Part shown: positions 31,560 to 41,367 of the stretch, one piece after another
Numbering within the stretch: the first letter of the stretch is position 1
How the letters are laid out: each line of letters starts with the position of its first letter
From: Oegoconia quadripuncta
Taxonomy: Eukaryota > Arthropoda > Insecta > Lepidoptera > Autostichidae
NCBI GenBank assembly: GCA_949316235.1
Contig: OX438750.1
Location: forward strand, 16,370,865 to 16,434,864
DNA length: 64,000 nt
Reading direction: 5' to 3'
Translations under genes and position numbers: made by a program
Notes under the pieces: model-generated
Told to the model about the DNA's origin: nothing
Seen by the model: the letters and a program-made list of their open reading frames with translations, nothing else
Database searches by the model: none

Positions 31560-31750
31560 TTAAGGTTAAGGCAGTGGTTAAGCCAAGTCAGCGCAGCGGC
31601 TTAACACGTTAATCGACACAGGACTGCCATAGCAGTCATAATCGATGCTGGTTTTATCTTTTATGACTGCTATGGCAGTCCTATGTCCGTTAACGTGTTA
31701 AAAACACTGTCAGGTGGCCAGTATTAAATGGTGGCGATGAGTTCATTTTG
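31560..31750 (+). repeat. 5S-SINE body fragment, interrupted
   Basis: GTTAAGCCAAGTCAGCGCAG (31577-31596) and AAACACTGTCAGGTGGCCAG (after 31701) match the body of the 5S-headed SINE at 53150-53215. The two halves are split by the TTAA hairpin element. Head and tail are missing. Confidence 0.7.
31605..31697. mobile_element. TTAA-flanked palindromic MITE 1
   Basis: 93 bp between TTAA (31601-31604) and TTAA (31698-31701). Arms CACGTTAATCGACACAGGAC and GTCCTATGTCCGTTAACGTG pair, continuing through TGCCATAGCAGTCATAA. The loop is ~19 nt. TTAA duplication is the piggyBac-type target signature. The uninterrupted site is visible at ~53190 (GCCTTAAAAACAC). Confidence 0.88.
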
Positions 31751-31808
31751 CCAATTTAGGTCAATATTTCTTCTGATTGATCGGACCACCAGAGTACTTG
31801 ATAATTCT

Positions 31809-32095
31809 TTTTAACCCCCGACGAAAAACGGAGGGTGTTATGTTTTTAACGGCGTTGGTTTGTGTGTGTCTAGTTGTTCGCAGGAATCTCAGTAACTTAT
31901 TTGATGAAAATTTTTCCTTTCGAAGATATTTAGCGTTTAACACAGTTTTTGGTATATTTGGATTTTCAATGAGGATAGGTTCGATGTTTGATGGAACAAA
32001 AACAAAAACGTTTCGAAGATATTTAGCAAAATTGGCTTGGTTTATCTAGGTGATGAATTCACTTGTTTTCTCGGTGCTTTTCTAAATTTTCAATT
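31809..32095 (+). repeat. P-type dispersed repeat
   Basis: Opens TTTTTAACCCCCGACGAAAA-ACGGAGGGTG, then TTTTAACGGCGTTGG, GTTTGATGGAACAA, and CGAAGATATTTAGC twice (31923 and 32018), so part is internally duplicated. The 90-codon frame through it is incidental. Confidence 0.7.
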
Positions 32096-32099
32096 CATC

Positions 32100-32258
32100 A
32101 TTATTCATCGTGTTAGGGCAAAGAAAATTATTCTACAATTGAAGATGAGTGAATTATGAAGAACTTAAATGTACCAATGAGTTTTTAAATGTAATTAATT
32201 ACTTATGTGCATTTATCCGACTGCTCCTAAATGGTGAAGGAAAACATCGTGGGAAACC
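32100..32258. other. Unassigned
   Basis: Short AT-rich spacer without recognised content. Confidence 0.4.
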
Positions 32259-32499
32259 TTTTTTTTTGCACATCGTGTTAGCACTTGACCTCAATCTCAC
32301 CTGATGTTAAGTGAAGATGAGGCCGAAGGTGGTAGCATACTGACCCGGAAACCCCATCTTATTTGGGGGACTGGCTATCTATATCTCTGACAACCGTAAC
32401 ACAACAATGCTATTAACATTGCTGTTTGGCGGCAGATTTAGATAAGATGGTGGTAGCTAGCCAGGCGGATATTTAAAATGCCCTACCACCAACCAAACC
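32259..32499 (-). repeat. SINE-A copy 8, headless
   Basis: Minus strand; poly(A) as T8 at the left, body to CTACCACCAACCAAAC, head missing. CATCTTATTTG subtype with GAGGCCGAA. Confidence 0.9.
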
Positions 32500-32620
32500 T
32501 GCGTGCCGGAGAAATAAAAATTCAAAGATATGTGAAGTCCCCAACCCGCATTGGGCCAGCGTGGTGAACTATACGAGGGAAAGCCTATTTCTGTTGACCG
32601 GCTGTGATGATGATATACCT
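32499..32620 (+). repeat. 5S-SINE/LINE-type tail I
   Basis: AAGTCCCCAACCCGCATTGG, CCAGCGTGGTGAACTATACG, GTTGACCGGCTGTGATGATG. The CCCGCATTGG..CAGCGTGGTG..GATGATG order is that of the 5S-SINE tail region (53255-53315), but the two are diverged. Confidence 0.55.
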
Positions 32621-32829
32621 TTCATGAGAAAAACATCGTTGATAGCAAGAGAATTACCGATATCCGTAACCCTAGTGGGAACTGTCAATCTGCAGATTGA
32701 ATCGCATAAGTTAGAAAACTTGAAGTGTAGTTAATTGTGGCCACATAGTACAGTCGTGTTGGCGATCGCGAGATTGATAGGCTTTCGCCGTCTATGGACG
32801 ATCTATAAATATGAGCATATACCCGCGAT

Positions 32830-32935
32830 TGCCATCGAAATCAACGGTTGCGAGTTCGAATCCAGATAGGTGAGAATGTATATGTGATGAGTACGAATAT
32901 TCTAGACTTATGAAAATTCATAAGTTTTGAAATAG
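32830..32935 (+). repeat. SINE-B relic
   Basis: CGAAATCAACGGTTGCGAGT-TCGAATCC followed by GTGATGAGTACGAATATTC, the box B region and start of the body of an old SINE-B. Confidence 0.65.
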
Positions 32936-33013
32936 TAACGTAACGACCTTTATCCCAAACGGGTTTATCATAATCATCATATCAGCCACAGGATATATAT
33001 ATAACAGCATATA

Positions 33014-33131
33014 ACCGCCTCCGTGGCTCAGTGTAAAGAACATTGGCTTTACAATTCTGAGGTCGCGGGTTCGATCCCCAGCGGGGTACATGTTTAAGTA
33101 CTCGGTTTGGTTGGTGGTAGGGCATTTTAAG
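33014..33131 (+). repeat. SINE-A head only
   Basis: From CCGCCTCCGTGGCTCAGTG through box B GGTTCGATCCC to GGTGGTAGGGCATTTTAAG. The 3' two-thirds and poly(A) are absent, so this is a deletion product and not a retrotransposition truncation. Confidence 0.9.
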
Positions 33132-33212
33132 AGATATCTTAAAATATAATGCTTGAACTATACGGAAATACACACGTGACAGGGGTTGAGCCCAGCACCA
33201 TTAAAACGTGCA

Positions 33213-33485
33213 AATAAAGAAATAAATATATTATGTTTGCACATACACACAGGGCCATGTAGTTCCACACTAAGCAACCAGGCTTGTATTATGGATACCA
33301 GATGGTTGATAAACTACACAAATACATTTTTTTTTGGAAATAATTACATAAATAAATGAAAAACATCCAATAACTCGGGAACACAATGTCTGTATTCATC
33401 ATAAAACATGCCCCTAGCGGGATTCGAACCCGCGACTTCTTGGTATAGCAGTCAGAATTTTTAACCACTACACCAAACAGGTCGT
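33213..33485 (-). repeat. SINE-C copy 4
   Basis: Complete on the minus strand: AATAAAGAAATAAATATA tail, CATGTAGTTCCACACTAAGC body, GGATTCGAACCCGCGAC and head ending ACCAAACAGGTCGT. Confidence 0.92.
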
Positions 33486-33521
33486 ACTGGTCGGTCGACG
33501 TATTTGTTATGTTTTTAGTGG

Positions 33522-33655
33522 AATGTCCCTTAGTCACTTTTTATGACACACACGGGACGGTTGGTTCTTTCTTTTTACGTGCCGACACCACAGAGCACTA
33601 TAAAACTTTTATTTTGAATAAATAAAAAACAAGGACAGACAGTGCCATGCGTTGT
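33522..33655 (-). repeat. K repeat fragment
   Basis: GTCCCTTAGTCACTTTTTAT-GACACACACGGGACGG: the reverse of TTCCCGTGGGTG.CGTAA..GGG seen twice at 57160-57310. The remaining bases (to the SINE) are unassigned. Confidence 0.55.
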
Positions 33656-33659
33656 CTAA

Positions 33660-34256
33660 TTGCTTTATGCACAACAGGATAGCATTTGACCTCAATCACA
33701 CCCGGAAACCCCATCTTATTTGAGAGATTGGCTATCTTATCTCTGACATCCAGAACACGACAATGCTATTAACATTGATGTGTGACGCAGACTAAGGCCC
33801 ATATTAATAAACCATTCTTAAGATTGAGAACAGTCTTGTTACTGGTCTCAAGTAAACGTGTTGATTAATAAACCTAACTTGAGACCTGAAACGCGCGTGC
33901 TACTCAAGCAGTACTCACTTGAGAGTTTCACGTATTAATAAACGGAACTCGAGACTATCATTCATTCGCCGCTGAGGCGAATACTTGATAAGTGATATCA
34001 GCTGAGTAGACCTCAAGATTGGTTTATAAATTCGCACGGAGCTTGAGATAGCGTCGACTGCTTAAGACGCATCTTGTTTGATACAGCCTCAAGACTTGTA
34101 TTGAGATTGGTTTATTAATACGGGCCTTAGATAGGATGGTGGAAGCTAGCCAGGCGGACGTTTAAAATGCCCTACTACCGTACAAACTGAGTACTAAACA
34201 TGTACTACGCCGGAGATCGAACCCTATGTTGTTTACATTGATACACGGTGGCGGTT
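33660..34256 (-). repeat. SINE-A copy 9, with MITE inside
   Basis: Parts at 33660-33795 and 34127-34256. A ~45 bp internal deletion joins CAATCACA to CCCGGAAACCCC. The head complement ends ACGGTGGCGG. The CATCTTATTTG subtype and its many changes indicate an older copy. Interrupted by a Harbinger-like MITE. Confidence 0.85.
33796..34126. mobile_element. PIF/Harbinger-like MITE 1 (331 bp)
   Basis: Inverted termini GGCCCATATTAATAAACCA / TGGTTTATTAATACGGGCC (one mismatch). Flanks TAA (left) and TTA (right) fit the TWA target typical of PIF/Harbinger. The sister copy at 59941-60272 has TAA on both sides. Internal repeats of CTCAAG and ACTTGAGA are frequent. No transposase. Confidence 0.85.
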
Positions 34257-34259
34257 ATC

Positions 34260-34735
34260 GAAATAACGACTAGTTTCTTTACCAATAGTCAAATAGACAT
34301 CAATAGTTGTCTCAACAATGCTCTTCCTCCTTTTGCTCATTACCATAATGACACCAAGTAATGACAGACACAAGCGCAATCAAACCAGGCAATGATCTGG
34401 GACAGTGAACGTCAAGGATATACAAAAAGCATGTTGTCTAACGACAGTTTAGTCTAGTTTTTGCTGTTATTAATGTGATAACTTTAATGCTTTATTCATT
34501 TTTATTGGTTTAATAAATAAAAACTTAGGAATAACACAAAAAATATAAATTCAGTGGTGAAGTTTGATAGACGAATAAGTTAGTCTCTTGGATGATGTAA
34601 AAGATTGATAAGATATTTTAATAAGATGTGTACGGTAAGTAAAATGTAAATTAAATCTCAAAATCCATTCTCTAAATGAAAGGTCTACATTTAAATCAAT
34701 TTTTCATGTCATCTATGCGGGAAAGAATATTGGTT
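34260..34735. other. Unassigned, AT-rich
   Basis: No repeats or genes recognised. Confidence 0.45.
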
Positions 34736-34737
34736 CC

Positions 34738-34915
34738 TCAATATGGTTTTGAATTTGGAACATGGAACATGATTAATTTTTCTTACATAATATACTCCGT
34801 AGTTCGTTGGCACGATTCTACCAAAGAGATGGAACTAAAATATTGTATAAAGAAAGCACAGATTATACCTACATACAGCATCGACCAAAGAGATCGAACT
34901 ACCATAATAAAGTAA
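34738..34915 (+). repeat. Dispersed repeat AA, copy 1
   Basis: GGTTTTGAATTTGGAACATG, ATATACTCCGTAGTTCGTTG, GGAACTAAAATATTGTATAA, AGCATCGACCAAAGAGATCG. The same blocks occur in reverse orientation at 61225-61392. A 79-codon frame crosses it but is not preserved in copy 2. Confidence 0.7.
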
Positions 34916-35243
34916 TTATTATAAAAAAAAAACCCAAAAAAATCGCGGGAACTATGTACGCACGGAATTTGTTCACATTTTAACATTACATAGGTAGTTT
35001 GTAAAAATAATAACTAATATATTTACCTAATAAGCGTTTCTTGTTTATTTCTCATAGAGGGAGATGAAAAGTAGAGTGTACCACTCGAGTGCAAAATTAT
35101 GTTTTACCTCGGGCGACGTACATTGAATCGCCTTAATATCGCCTCGCCTGTATAGGCGTTTGACATGGTGAGTGATGTAATTGCTCGTTCAAAGTTTTTG
35201 ACAACGTCAACCAATTCTTTAAACTACTTAGATGCAATGTTTT
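34916..35243. other. Unassigned
   Basis: Short stretch with TTTACCTCGGGCGACGTACA; nothing identified. Confidence 0.35.
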
Positions 35244-35487
35244 GACGACCGTGTAGTGGATAGTGACCCCAGGGTCACAGTGCCAGCAGCGAAACCAACG
35301 ATTGAAGATTCGAAACCCGCTAGAAGTAAATATTTGTGTAATGAATACGACATTTAGGTATTCCCGAGTCGTGGATGTTTTTATAAATATTAATGTATGT
35401 GTATCCGTTATCTCATATCCATAGTACAAAGTTTGCTTAGTTTAGAACTAGATGATTAGTGTAAGTGTCCGAAATATTCATAAAAAA
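35244..35487 (+). repeat. SINE-B copy 4, diverged
   Basis: Head GACGACCGTGTAGTGGATAG with an extra ~18 bp (CAGGGTCACAGTGCCAG) before CGAAACCAACG. Box B is damaged (GATTCGAAACCC). Body and tail are present. Confidence 0.85.
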
Positions 35488-37300
35488 GGGACTTCTTGTA
35501 AAATTTGGAAAGTAATACCTATACAAGGAAATACACCGCAAATTCTATGAATTCAATTCCCTTAAAATCCTTATAAATTACAATAAAAACAGTCTCCTAT
35601 CTCCATTTATCAAACAAACGTGCAACGTGGTGGTACTCTCATATTATTTTCCGAAGGTGTATTATTTCAGCTTTGAATACAATAATTCACGCATTCAAAT
35701 CATGCCGCCATTTTTTATATCGCGTGTGTTTCGCGCCTTTTCTGGTGCGGGCGCGTCCCTAATAAAATTAGGCCCTGTGGTCGCAGAGCTTGAAATCTAT
35801 AGACATTATTTAAGTATGTATTTATTTAAGCTTAATTTACAGACAAACTTTTGTTGAATTTATTTGTTTAAGAGACAGTTACTTGTATAACTTATTACGT
35901 TTTAAAATAGTTAACACCTATAATCACAACGCATAAGAAAAAATGGAATTAACATACAAACAGCGCATACGAGAAATACATTCATTACAAGGCAACTTGA
36001 CATCAATCTTTAGTTATAACATAGTGATTAAATGCAAAGATAATACCTATATGAGGAATATTGGATATTCCCTTCCAGATATGTATATATTAATTAGACA
36101 ATGAAACGAAAAAAAAAAATATTATGTACACCCAATAATTTTTTTTCACAACATGGTACAGTGTCGTACACAATCTGCACTAAGAGCATGACATACTCAT
36201 TTAGTACTCCATACAAGAACTAAATATTGAATTAAGATGTAAATACTATAGTTTACATTTAACAACTATCATTGATCATGTAAAACTTCTCTTCATTTAT
36301 TAAAATTCAAATAATATAATTAATTTTAGTGGGTTCAGTTTTAGAAGAACTTTTTGGTGAGTATTAAACTAGTTTACGCTAAAACCTCGTTACTCCATTT
36401 GTACCTAAATTAAATCAACTTACCACCATATTTGGCCAACAACCGAAATATGAGTCATAAACGAGAGATTGTAATTGCGGGACTAAAAAGTTACGTTGGT
36501 ATTTTTTTTTCGCACAATTGGTTATAACACCTGTCGTTTATGGTGGGGTTTAAAAATACATTTATTTTTGTCATGGAGATGGGTTTATATAAATTGGTCA
36601 GAAGAAGAAGTGGAAGTTACTTCCAAACATACCTGATTAAAAAAGCCAAAAAAAAGGAAAAATATTTATTGTACACGAAGTACAATTCAACATTCAAGTG
36701 TATTATCGTGTATGTGTAGAGTGAATGCCGTCTCTACCACCACTCAACTCTACGCGAACGCGACTATAAATTCCCGGATTCGTTTCTTGTCTTTGCTCGA
36801 CTTCGCCCAATGTTGATTTAACACGGTTTTAGTCTTATTGATTCTTTATTACGTGAATGTGCCGGTATTGTCTATGCGCACGCAACATTTGTATGGAAAG
36901 GTTGCTTAATTAATATAAACCTATTGTTCCAACTTGATGTATGTTTGGCTGTTTGTTTGAGGGTTGGTTAATTGCTTTACCTATGTTATTTACGGCGAAT
37001 TAATTAATTCATGATATTTTGTTTACACCTTAAATAGAAGTTGATATTTAAAGTAAGTCATTACAATGTTATTTAACAAACCGCTGGCAAATTTCATAAT
37101 ATATATAGAGCATAATATAATAAAGCATCGATTTGGCAAAAGGATTATCCAATTATGAATAAGCGAATCATCGATTTTGCTAATTTTATACCGAACCGTT
37201 CCGAATTTATAGTTACAGCATCCAACTCCAACTATATCCCAGTTTACCACAATCTCATGAAAATATAAGAATATTAATGCAAGAAAAACGTGATTAGACA
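35488..37300. other. Long unassigned AT-rich stretch
   Basis: ~1.8 kb. A GC-richer spot at 35725-35785 (GTGTTTCGCGCC, GGTGCGGGCGCGTCCC-TAATAAAATTAGGCCC) resembles MITE-N's terminal words but does not align well. No gene evidence. Confidence 0.4.
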
Positions 37301-37306
37301 AATTAA

Positions 37307-37386
37307 CTCGTTTCGGGACACAACCCGCCTCTCGACGTTATAACAATAAAACTTCTATTGTGTCTGGTGATGTGTCCCGAAACGTG
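37307..37386. mobile_element. TTAA-flanked palindromic MITE 2
   Basis: 80 bp between TTAA at 37303-37306 and 37387-37390. Inverted ends CTCGTTTCGGGACACA / TGTGTCCCGAAACGTG. The ends share the CACGTT start with MITE 1 (31605) but not the interior. piggyBac-type target. Confidence 0.78.
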
Positions 37387-37511
37387 TTAAGATATTGACA
37401 AAATTAAGATCGAGGAAAAGTGCCTGATTAATGACTACTTGAAAGAAATTGTTTAAGAACAGAAATGGAAAACCGCTACACGAAAACAAAAGCGTTACAG
37501 AATAACAATAT

Positions 37512-37752
37512 GAGTTTAAAAACCAAAAAACTCGACAGAATATTTTGCATTTCACGGGCGCCATGTTGAATTTTTTACAATAAAATGTATCCTATGATAC
37601 TCCAGGGATCGAGACAAATCAAACGACACCATGCACTTCGACATCTGTCCAGCTGTTTAGGCTACAGGAGGTAACATAAAAATCTACATACTTACACGCA
37701 CACATAAACTCGAAAAACATTACCCTCCTTCCTTGGGCAAGTCGGGTAAAAA
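37512..37752 (+). repeat. Q repeat, copy 3
   Basis: AAAAACCAAAAAACTCGACA, GCGCCATGTTGAATTTTTTA, CACCATGCACTTCGACATC, CCTCCTTCCTTGGGCAAGTC. Complete relative to copy 1. Confidence 0.82.
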
Positions 37753-37784
37753 TATCATAGATAACGTCATGATTTTTATCTCAA

Positions 37785-37905
37785 ATGGATTGGTCAGAGA
37801 TATCCCAACCATCAGCGTTTGGGTGTTGCAAATATTGAAATTTTAATGCTCGAAACAACATCCACGGTTCACTTTTCCAAATATACATATATATACGAGT
37901 ATATA
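37785..37905 (-). repeat. S-type repeat
   Basis: GGATTGGTCAGAGATATCCC and AATGCTCGAAACAACATCCA-CGGTTCACTTTTCC. Closely follows the arrangement at 49085-49165. Confidence 0.65.
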
Positions 37906-37987
37906 TGAGTCATTATTGATTTAATGTGTACATTCCTCATATATACATCAAATAAGCCTACGCTACGCCTAAGCATAAATACAAAAA

Positions 37988-38236
37988 CAAAAAAGAAATT
38001 GTTAGTCATTGGAAAGTCGCCCATACTTTCTTTGGTGGCAGCAACTACTCTGCAGTACTACAATGAAAATCAACAACACTGCTGAGTCCCTACCCATTCA
38101 TCACAATACTGTGGTTCTCGATTCTATGTATGCTTGTGTTTTCTTTTTTGTGATGAATAAATACCTTTTATTTATTTATTATTTTTTTATTTATTTAAAT
38201 TTGATTATTTTTTTAAATTATTTATCAATAAAAATT
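37988..38236 (+). repeat. LINE 3' end with TTTA tail
   Basis: Ends GATGAATAAATACCTTTTAT followed by a (TTTA)n run. The upstream part (CAGTACTACAATGAAAATCA) is unassigned. The 76-codon frame here is incidental. Confidence 0.45.
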
Positions 38237-38496
38237 TAGTTCTTGATCTTGCACGGCCGCGAAGGGTCTCGAGTAGGTTGGCGGCATTGCCTTTGCGCTA
38301 AATAGAGACCAGCCTTCCGATCGTTTTAATCTCCACTTAGGCAGACATACTGGCGTCATTTGATGTTACATATTATGGTATATATTATATTTATAGATAT
38401 TATGTTTGTATGTTGGTATATATTTAATTAAAGTATGTGTGTATTTTTTTTTATTGTAATTAATTTATCGCACACGCTACATACTTATTATGTGCG
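38237..38496. other. Unassigned; LINE-R-like start
   Basis: 38250-38340 (GGCCGCGAAGGGTCTCGAGT, GCATTGCCTTTGCGC) is GC-richer and may be retroelement-derived. Unresolved. Confidence 0.3.
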
Positions 38497-38630
38497 TAAT
38501 GCTCCTTAACCCAAAGGTTGCGTGGAAGAGATCGCTTTTAGTAATAAGGCCGCCAAAATAATCTGCCCCATTTTTATTTATCACTCTGTTATATTTGTCA
38601 TTGTTGGGCAATAAAGAATATTTGTTTGTT
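38497..38630 (+). repeat. LINE 3' end Y, copy 1
   Basis: AAGGTTGCGTGGAAGAGATC-GCTTTTAGTAATAAGGCCGCC, then TTGTTGGGCAATAAAGAATA. This is the TGGAAGAGATC..AAGRCCGCC..CAATAAAG layout shared with 46690-46830 and 51738-52172. Confidence 0.7.
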
Positions 38631-39020
38631 CTCCGCTGATGCGGAACCGACTGCATTTGAATTTTTTTTGGAATTAGTGGAATACGTTACGACCTATATC
38701 CCAAATTATTAATATGTTAAGGTATGTAAACTAAAAATAAAAATATCGATAAGGATACATCATATCATAGAGGTTGTATAACGTCCAATTATTTCCACCA
38801 ATAACTGATAACACGTCCACAGCGAGGATAGTTGGTAACAAATGACACCAATTAGTCAGTTGCAAGTTACCGTCGAGTCGGCACTCCAGTCTGTAACTTT
38901 TGCTAATAAATCCACTCCGTTTCAGCGTCGCTCTCAGGAGTTCGATATTTTACGTAGTAAGTAGATGTTTGGTGACAACATGTAACGTAGATCGCAGAAT
39001 ACTGAAAACGAGGGTGCAAT
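38631..39020. other. Unassigned
   Basis: Includes ACGTTACGACCTATATCCCA (38685), an S-type scrap. Nothing else recognised. Confidence 0.4.
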
Positions 39021-39021
39021 T

Positions 39022-39057
39022 TTTTACCTCCGACGAAAAACGACGGGTGTTGCTATA
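39022..39057 (+). repeat. P repeat opening, truncated
   Basis: TTTTTACCTCCGACGAAAAA-CGACGGGTGTT, the opening of a P repeat, cut by the adjacent SINE-A insertion. Confidence 0.6.
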
Positions 39058-39299
39058 TTTTTTTTTATCCACAACGGGTTAGCACTTGCCCTCAATCACA
39101 CCTGATGTTAAGGGAAGATGAGGCCGAAGGTGGTAGTGGTACTGACCCGGAAACCCCATCTTATTTGGGGGACTGGCTATCTTATCTCTGACAACCGGAA
39201 CATAACAATGCTATCAACATTGCTGCTTGGCGGCAGATTTAGATAAGATGGTGGTAGCTAGCTAGGCGGGCATTTAATATGTCCTACCACCAACCAAAT
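39058..39299 (-). repeat. SINE-A copy 10, headless
   Basis: Minus strand with T10 at the left. CATCTTATTTG subtype (GAGGCCGAAGGTGGTAGTG). Stops at CTACCACCAACCAAAT. Confidence 0.92.
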
Positions 39300-39570
39300 T
39301 TATATGTCACATTTAAAATGATAATTATAGTTTATGCAAAATAGACTAGTTATTAGACTATACAGTATAGTTTTTTTATCGGAAGGAAAAAAATAGGGCG
39401 TGTCAGTGAAGTAGAAGTTATTGCTATAAGTAGTTTAATTTTTTTTTTCAAAACCAGCATCGGCACTCGCCTGCCGGAAATTGATAATGCGATTACGGAG
39501 TTCGTACAGTTCTTATAATTTTTTTAAATGCACAACGGGTTAGTTCTTGACCTCTATCATACCTGATGTT

Positions 39571-40549
39571 TTTTTTTTTTTTTGATATGTGGGACTCACC
39601 GCTCCAGACGGGAGCGGTCCTACCCACTAAAAACCCCCCGGTGTTCCTCCGCGCGCACCGAAACGGCGTGGCCACGGGTACCCCTCGGTAATCGTCCGCA
39701 GCCACGCCAGCGCGGCGCCCGCCGCCAGAGCAACGGCGGCGGCGGGCCCTCCTATAGGCTGGAACAGGGAGGAATCTCCTGGTCCAGCCACCTCAAGAAA
39801 GCGCGTGGGAACACCACGCGCGCCTTCTCGCGAGGCTTGCGTGTGGGTGGTGACTCCCCCGAGTCACCACCCAGCCTCGCTAGGTAGGGGGGAGAAGGTG
39901 GGCATACGCCCTTCTCCGGGTCCCAGTGCGTCTGCGGCGGATGGGATGAGAGGAGGGATCGGCCTCCCTCTCTCTCTCCGCCGCCTCCTTCTGCGAGATC
40001 ACGCTCTCGCAGAAGGAGAGGACCGCTTTCCACGACCTCTCGTCGCCGACCATAGCCTTGACTATGGCCGGCAAGGAAAGATCGTCCCCTACCGCTGCGA
40101 CGAGGTCGCGGCGCTCCCCTGCCCAGGCTGGGCATTCCTCAAGGGTGTGCTGCGCCGTGTCCTCGTGGCAGCCACAGTGATGGCACTCGTCGGTCGCTTC
40201 CCGCCCGGCGATCCGGTGCAGGTATCTCCCGAAGCAGCCATGCCCCGAGAGAACCTGCACCGCCCGGAAGGTAAGCGAGCCCCGCATGCGCTCCGTCCAG
40301 TCCCTTATTACTGGGCGGAGCGCCTCGACAGTCCGGTGGCCGGCCCCTGGCGAGGCCAGCCTTACCCCCCAGAACCCCAACACGGACTGTCGAGCCTGGA
40401 GTTTCCGCACTTCCACCTCCCTGGGAGCAGGATGCTCGCCCCGGTGGAGGAGGCCCCTGCGCCACTTGTACAGTGACGCCTGGGCCCCCGCCTCCAGGTC
40501 CCAGGGAGGTGTGCCCGCCATTACGCACGCCGCCTCGAAGGAAATGGTG
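39571..40549 (-). mobile_element. 5'-truncated R1-clade LINE
   Basis: 979 bp insertion on the minus strand. Poly(A) reads as T at 39571-39583. A 22 bp target duplication (39549-39570 and 40550-40571) is identical on both sides, so insertion is fairly recent. GC-rich, unlike its surroundings. The 3' UTR holds a perfect GGTGGTGACT / AGTCACCACC stem (39847-39873). Confidence 0.92.
39880..40549 (-). CDS. R1-type ORF2 C-terminus (partial)
   Basis: A frame open from the 5' truncation point to a stop at 39880, ~223 codons; the first ATG inside is at 40521. It starts T-I-S-F-E-A-A-C-V-M-A-G-T-P-P, the post-RT region of R1-clade LINEs. Midway, C-H-H-C-x8-H-x4-C (E-C-H-H-C-G ... H-T-L-E-E-C-P-A-W) is the C-terminal zinc-knuckle-like motif of that clade. 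It continues D-L-V-A-A-V-G and ends in a basic stretch. The endonuclease and RT domains are absent because of 5' truncation, so it is dead on arrival. No promoter; GC-rich. The clade call is from motif memory. Confidence 0.85.
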
Positions 40550-40884
40550 GACCTCTATCATACCTGATGTTAAGTGAAGATGAGGTCGACTGCTGACCCG
40601 GAAACTCTAACACATTTATTTATTTGGAACTCATATTTTCTCCAATTTTTTTTTATTTATTTTATTTAATGATGTAGTTATGTGGAATAGGCTACAAACG
40701 CGACCGTCAAATGACACAAGGTGCTATTCGATAATAGTTTTTAAAAAAGACTACCTATGCTAATGCCTTCTATTTCACTTACCTAATTTGCCCTATTTTT
40801 TGCCTTATGGTAAAAAAACTCATCCAGTATAATATATAACCTATAAGGTAGATATTTAAGCATTATTTGTGGGTCCCATTGGTA

Positions 40885-41102
40885 TACGTGATCTCACCTT
40901 AGGCTCCACTTAAATCCAGCGTTGTAGTCGTTTTTCCTCTCGTCTATAACCTATGCTTAGACCACTTTGCGACACCGAAAACTACTAGCTACTGTTTTTT
41001 TAATTATTGTTCCATCTTTTATGTTGTATTATGTAGTTCATACAATCTGATCAAATATATGTATGTGTGTCGCTAAATGGATCAAATAAAGTTTAAAGTT
41101 CT
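40885..41102 (+). repeat. W repeat copy 3, uninterrupted
   Basis: TCTCACCTTAGGCTCCACTT, GCGTTGTAGTCGTTTTTCC, CACTTTGCGACACCG, ATTATGTAGTTCATACAATC, then GTGTGTCGCTAAATGGATCA-AATAAAGTTTAAAG. It shows the empty site of the SINE inserted in W copy 1. Confidence 0.75.
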
Positions 41103-41104
41103 TA

Positions 41105-41300
41105 TTATGTGTTTGACAGAGTCGTGTGTATGTGTGTATGTGTGTGTGAGTGGGTGAGTCCAGTCTTTGATCGGACGTAGGTATATAATGCGTGGTCCGA
41201 TTTGAGTGCGGTTTCCTTTATTAAAAACTAAAAGAGGGGCCGGTTCTTAGCCATGTTTGATGGAAATCGGTCCGACGACAGTCACATTTCCACTATAAAT
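41105..41300 (+). repeat. P-type repeat
   Basis: TTATGTGTTTGACAGAGTCG, a (GT)n-like run at 41125-41150, ATAATGCGTGGTCCGATTTG, GGTTCTTAGCCATGTTTGAT-GGAAATCGG. Confidence 0.65.
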
Positions 41301-41367
41301 GGGTCTCGCGGCGTTCATATTTCTTGTAATGTCGCGCGGCCAGCTTACACTGGTAGTGTCAAGCCGT

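Larger units (their letters stand above)
39516..40608 (-). repeat. SINE-A copy 11 with R1 insert
   Basis: T7 at 39519-39525 marks poly(A). The tail continues to 39570, is broken by the R1 LINE, and resumes at 40550 to ~40606 (CTGACCCGGAAACTCTAACA). The rest of the 5' part is missing. It is inserted in MITE-O. Confidence 0.85.
39366..40824. mobile_element. MITE-O host of a three-level nest
   Basis: Left end AGTTTTTTTATCGGAAGGAA (39366-39514) and right end finishing TTATGGTAAAAAAACTCATC (40610-40824) are the two halves of one MITE-O, reversed relative to 27622-27981. The right half aligns through TTTAATGATGTAGTTATG and AAACGCGACCGTCAAATG. A SINE-A sits between the halves. Confidence 0.8.

Noticed and set aside
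39582..40476. Plus-strand open frames over the GC-rich R1 segment
   Set aside because: They are shadows of the minus-strand ORF2 end, which carries the family motifs.
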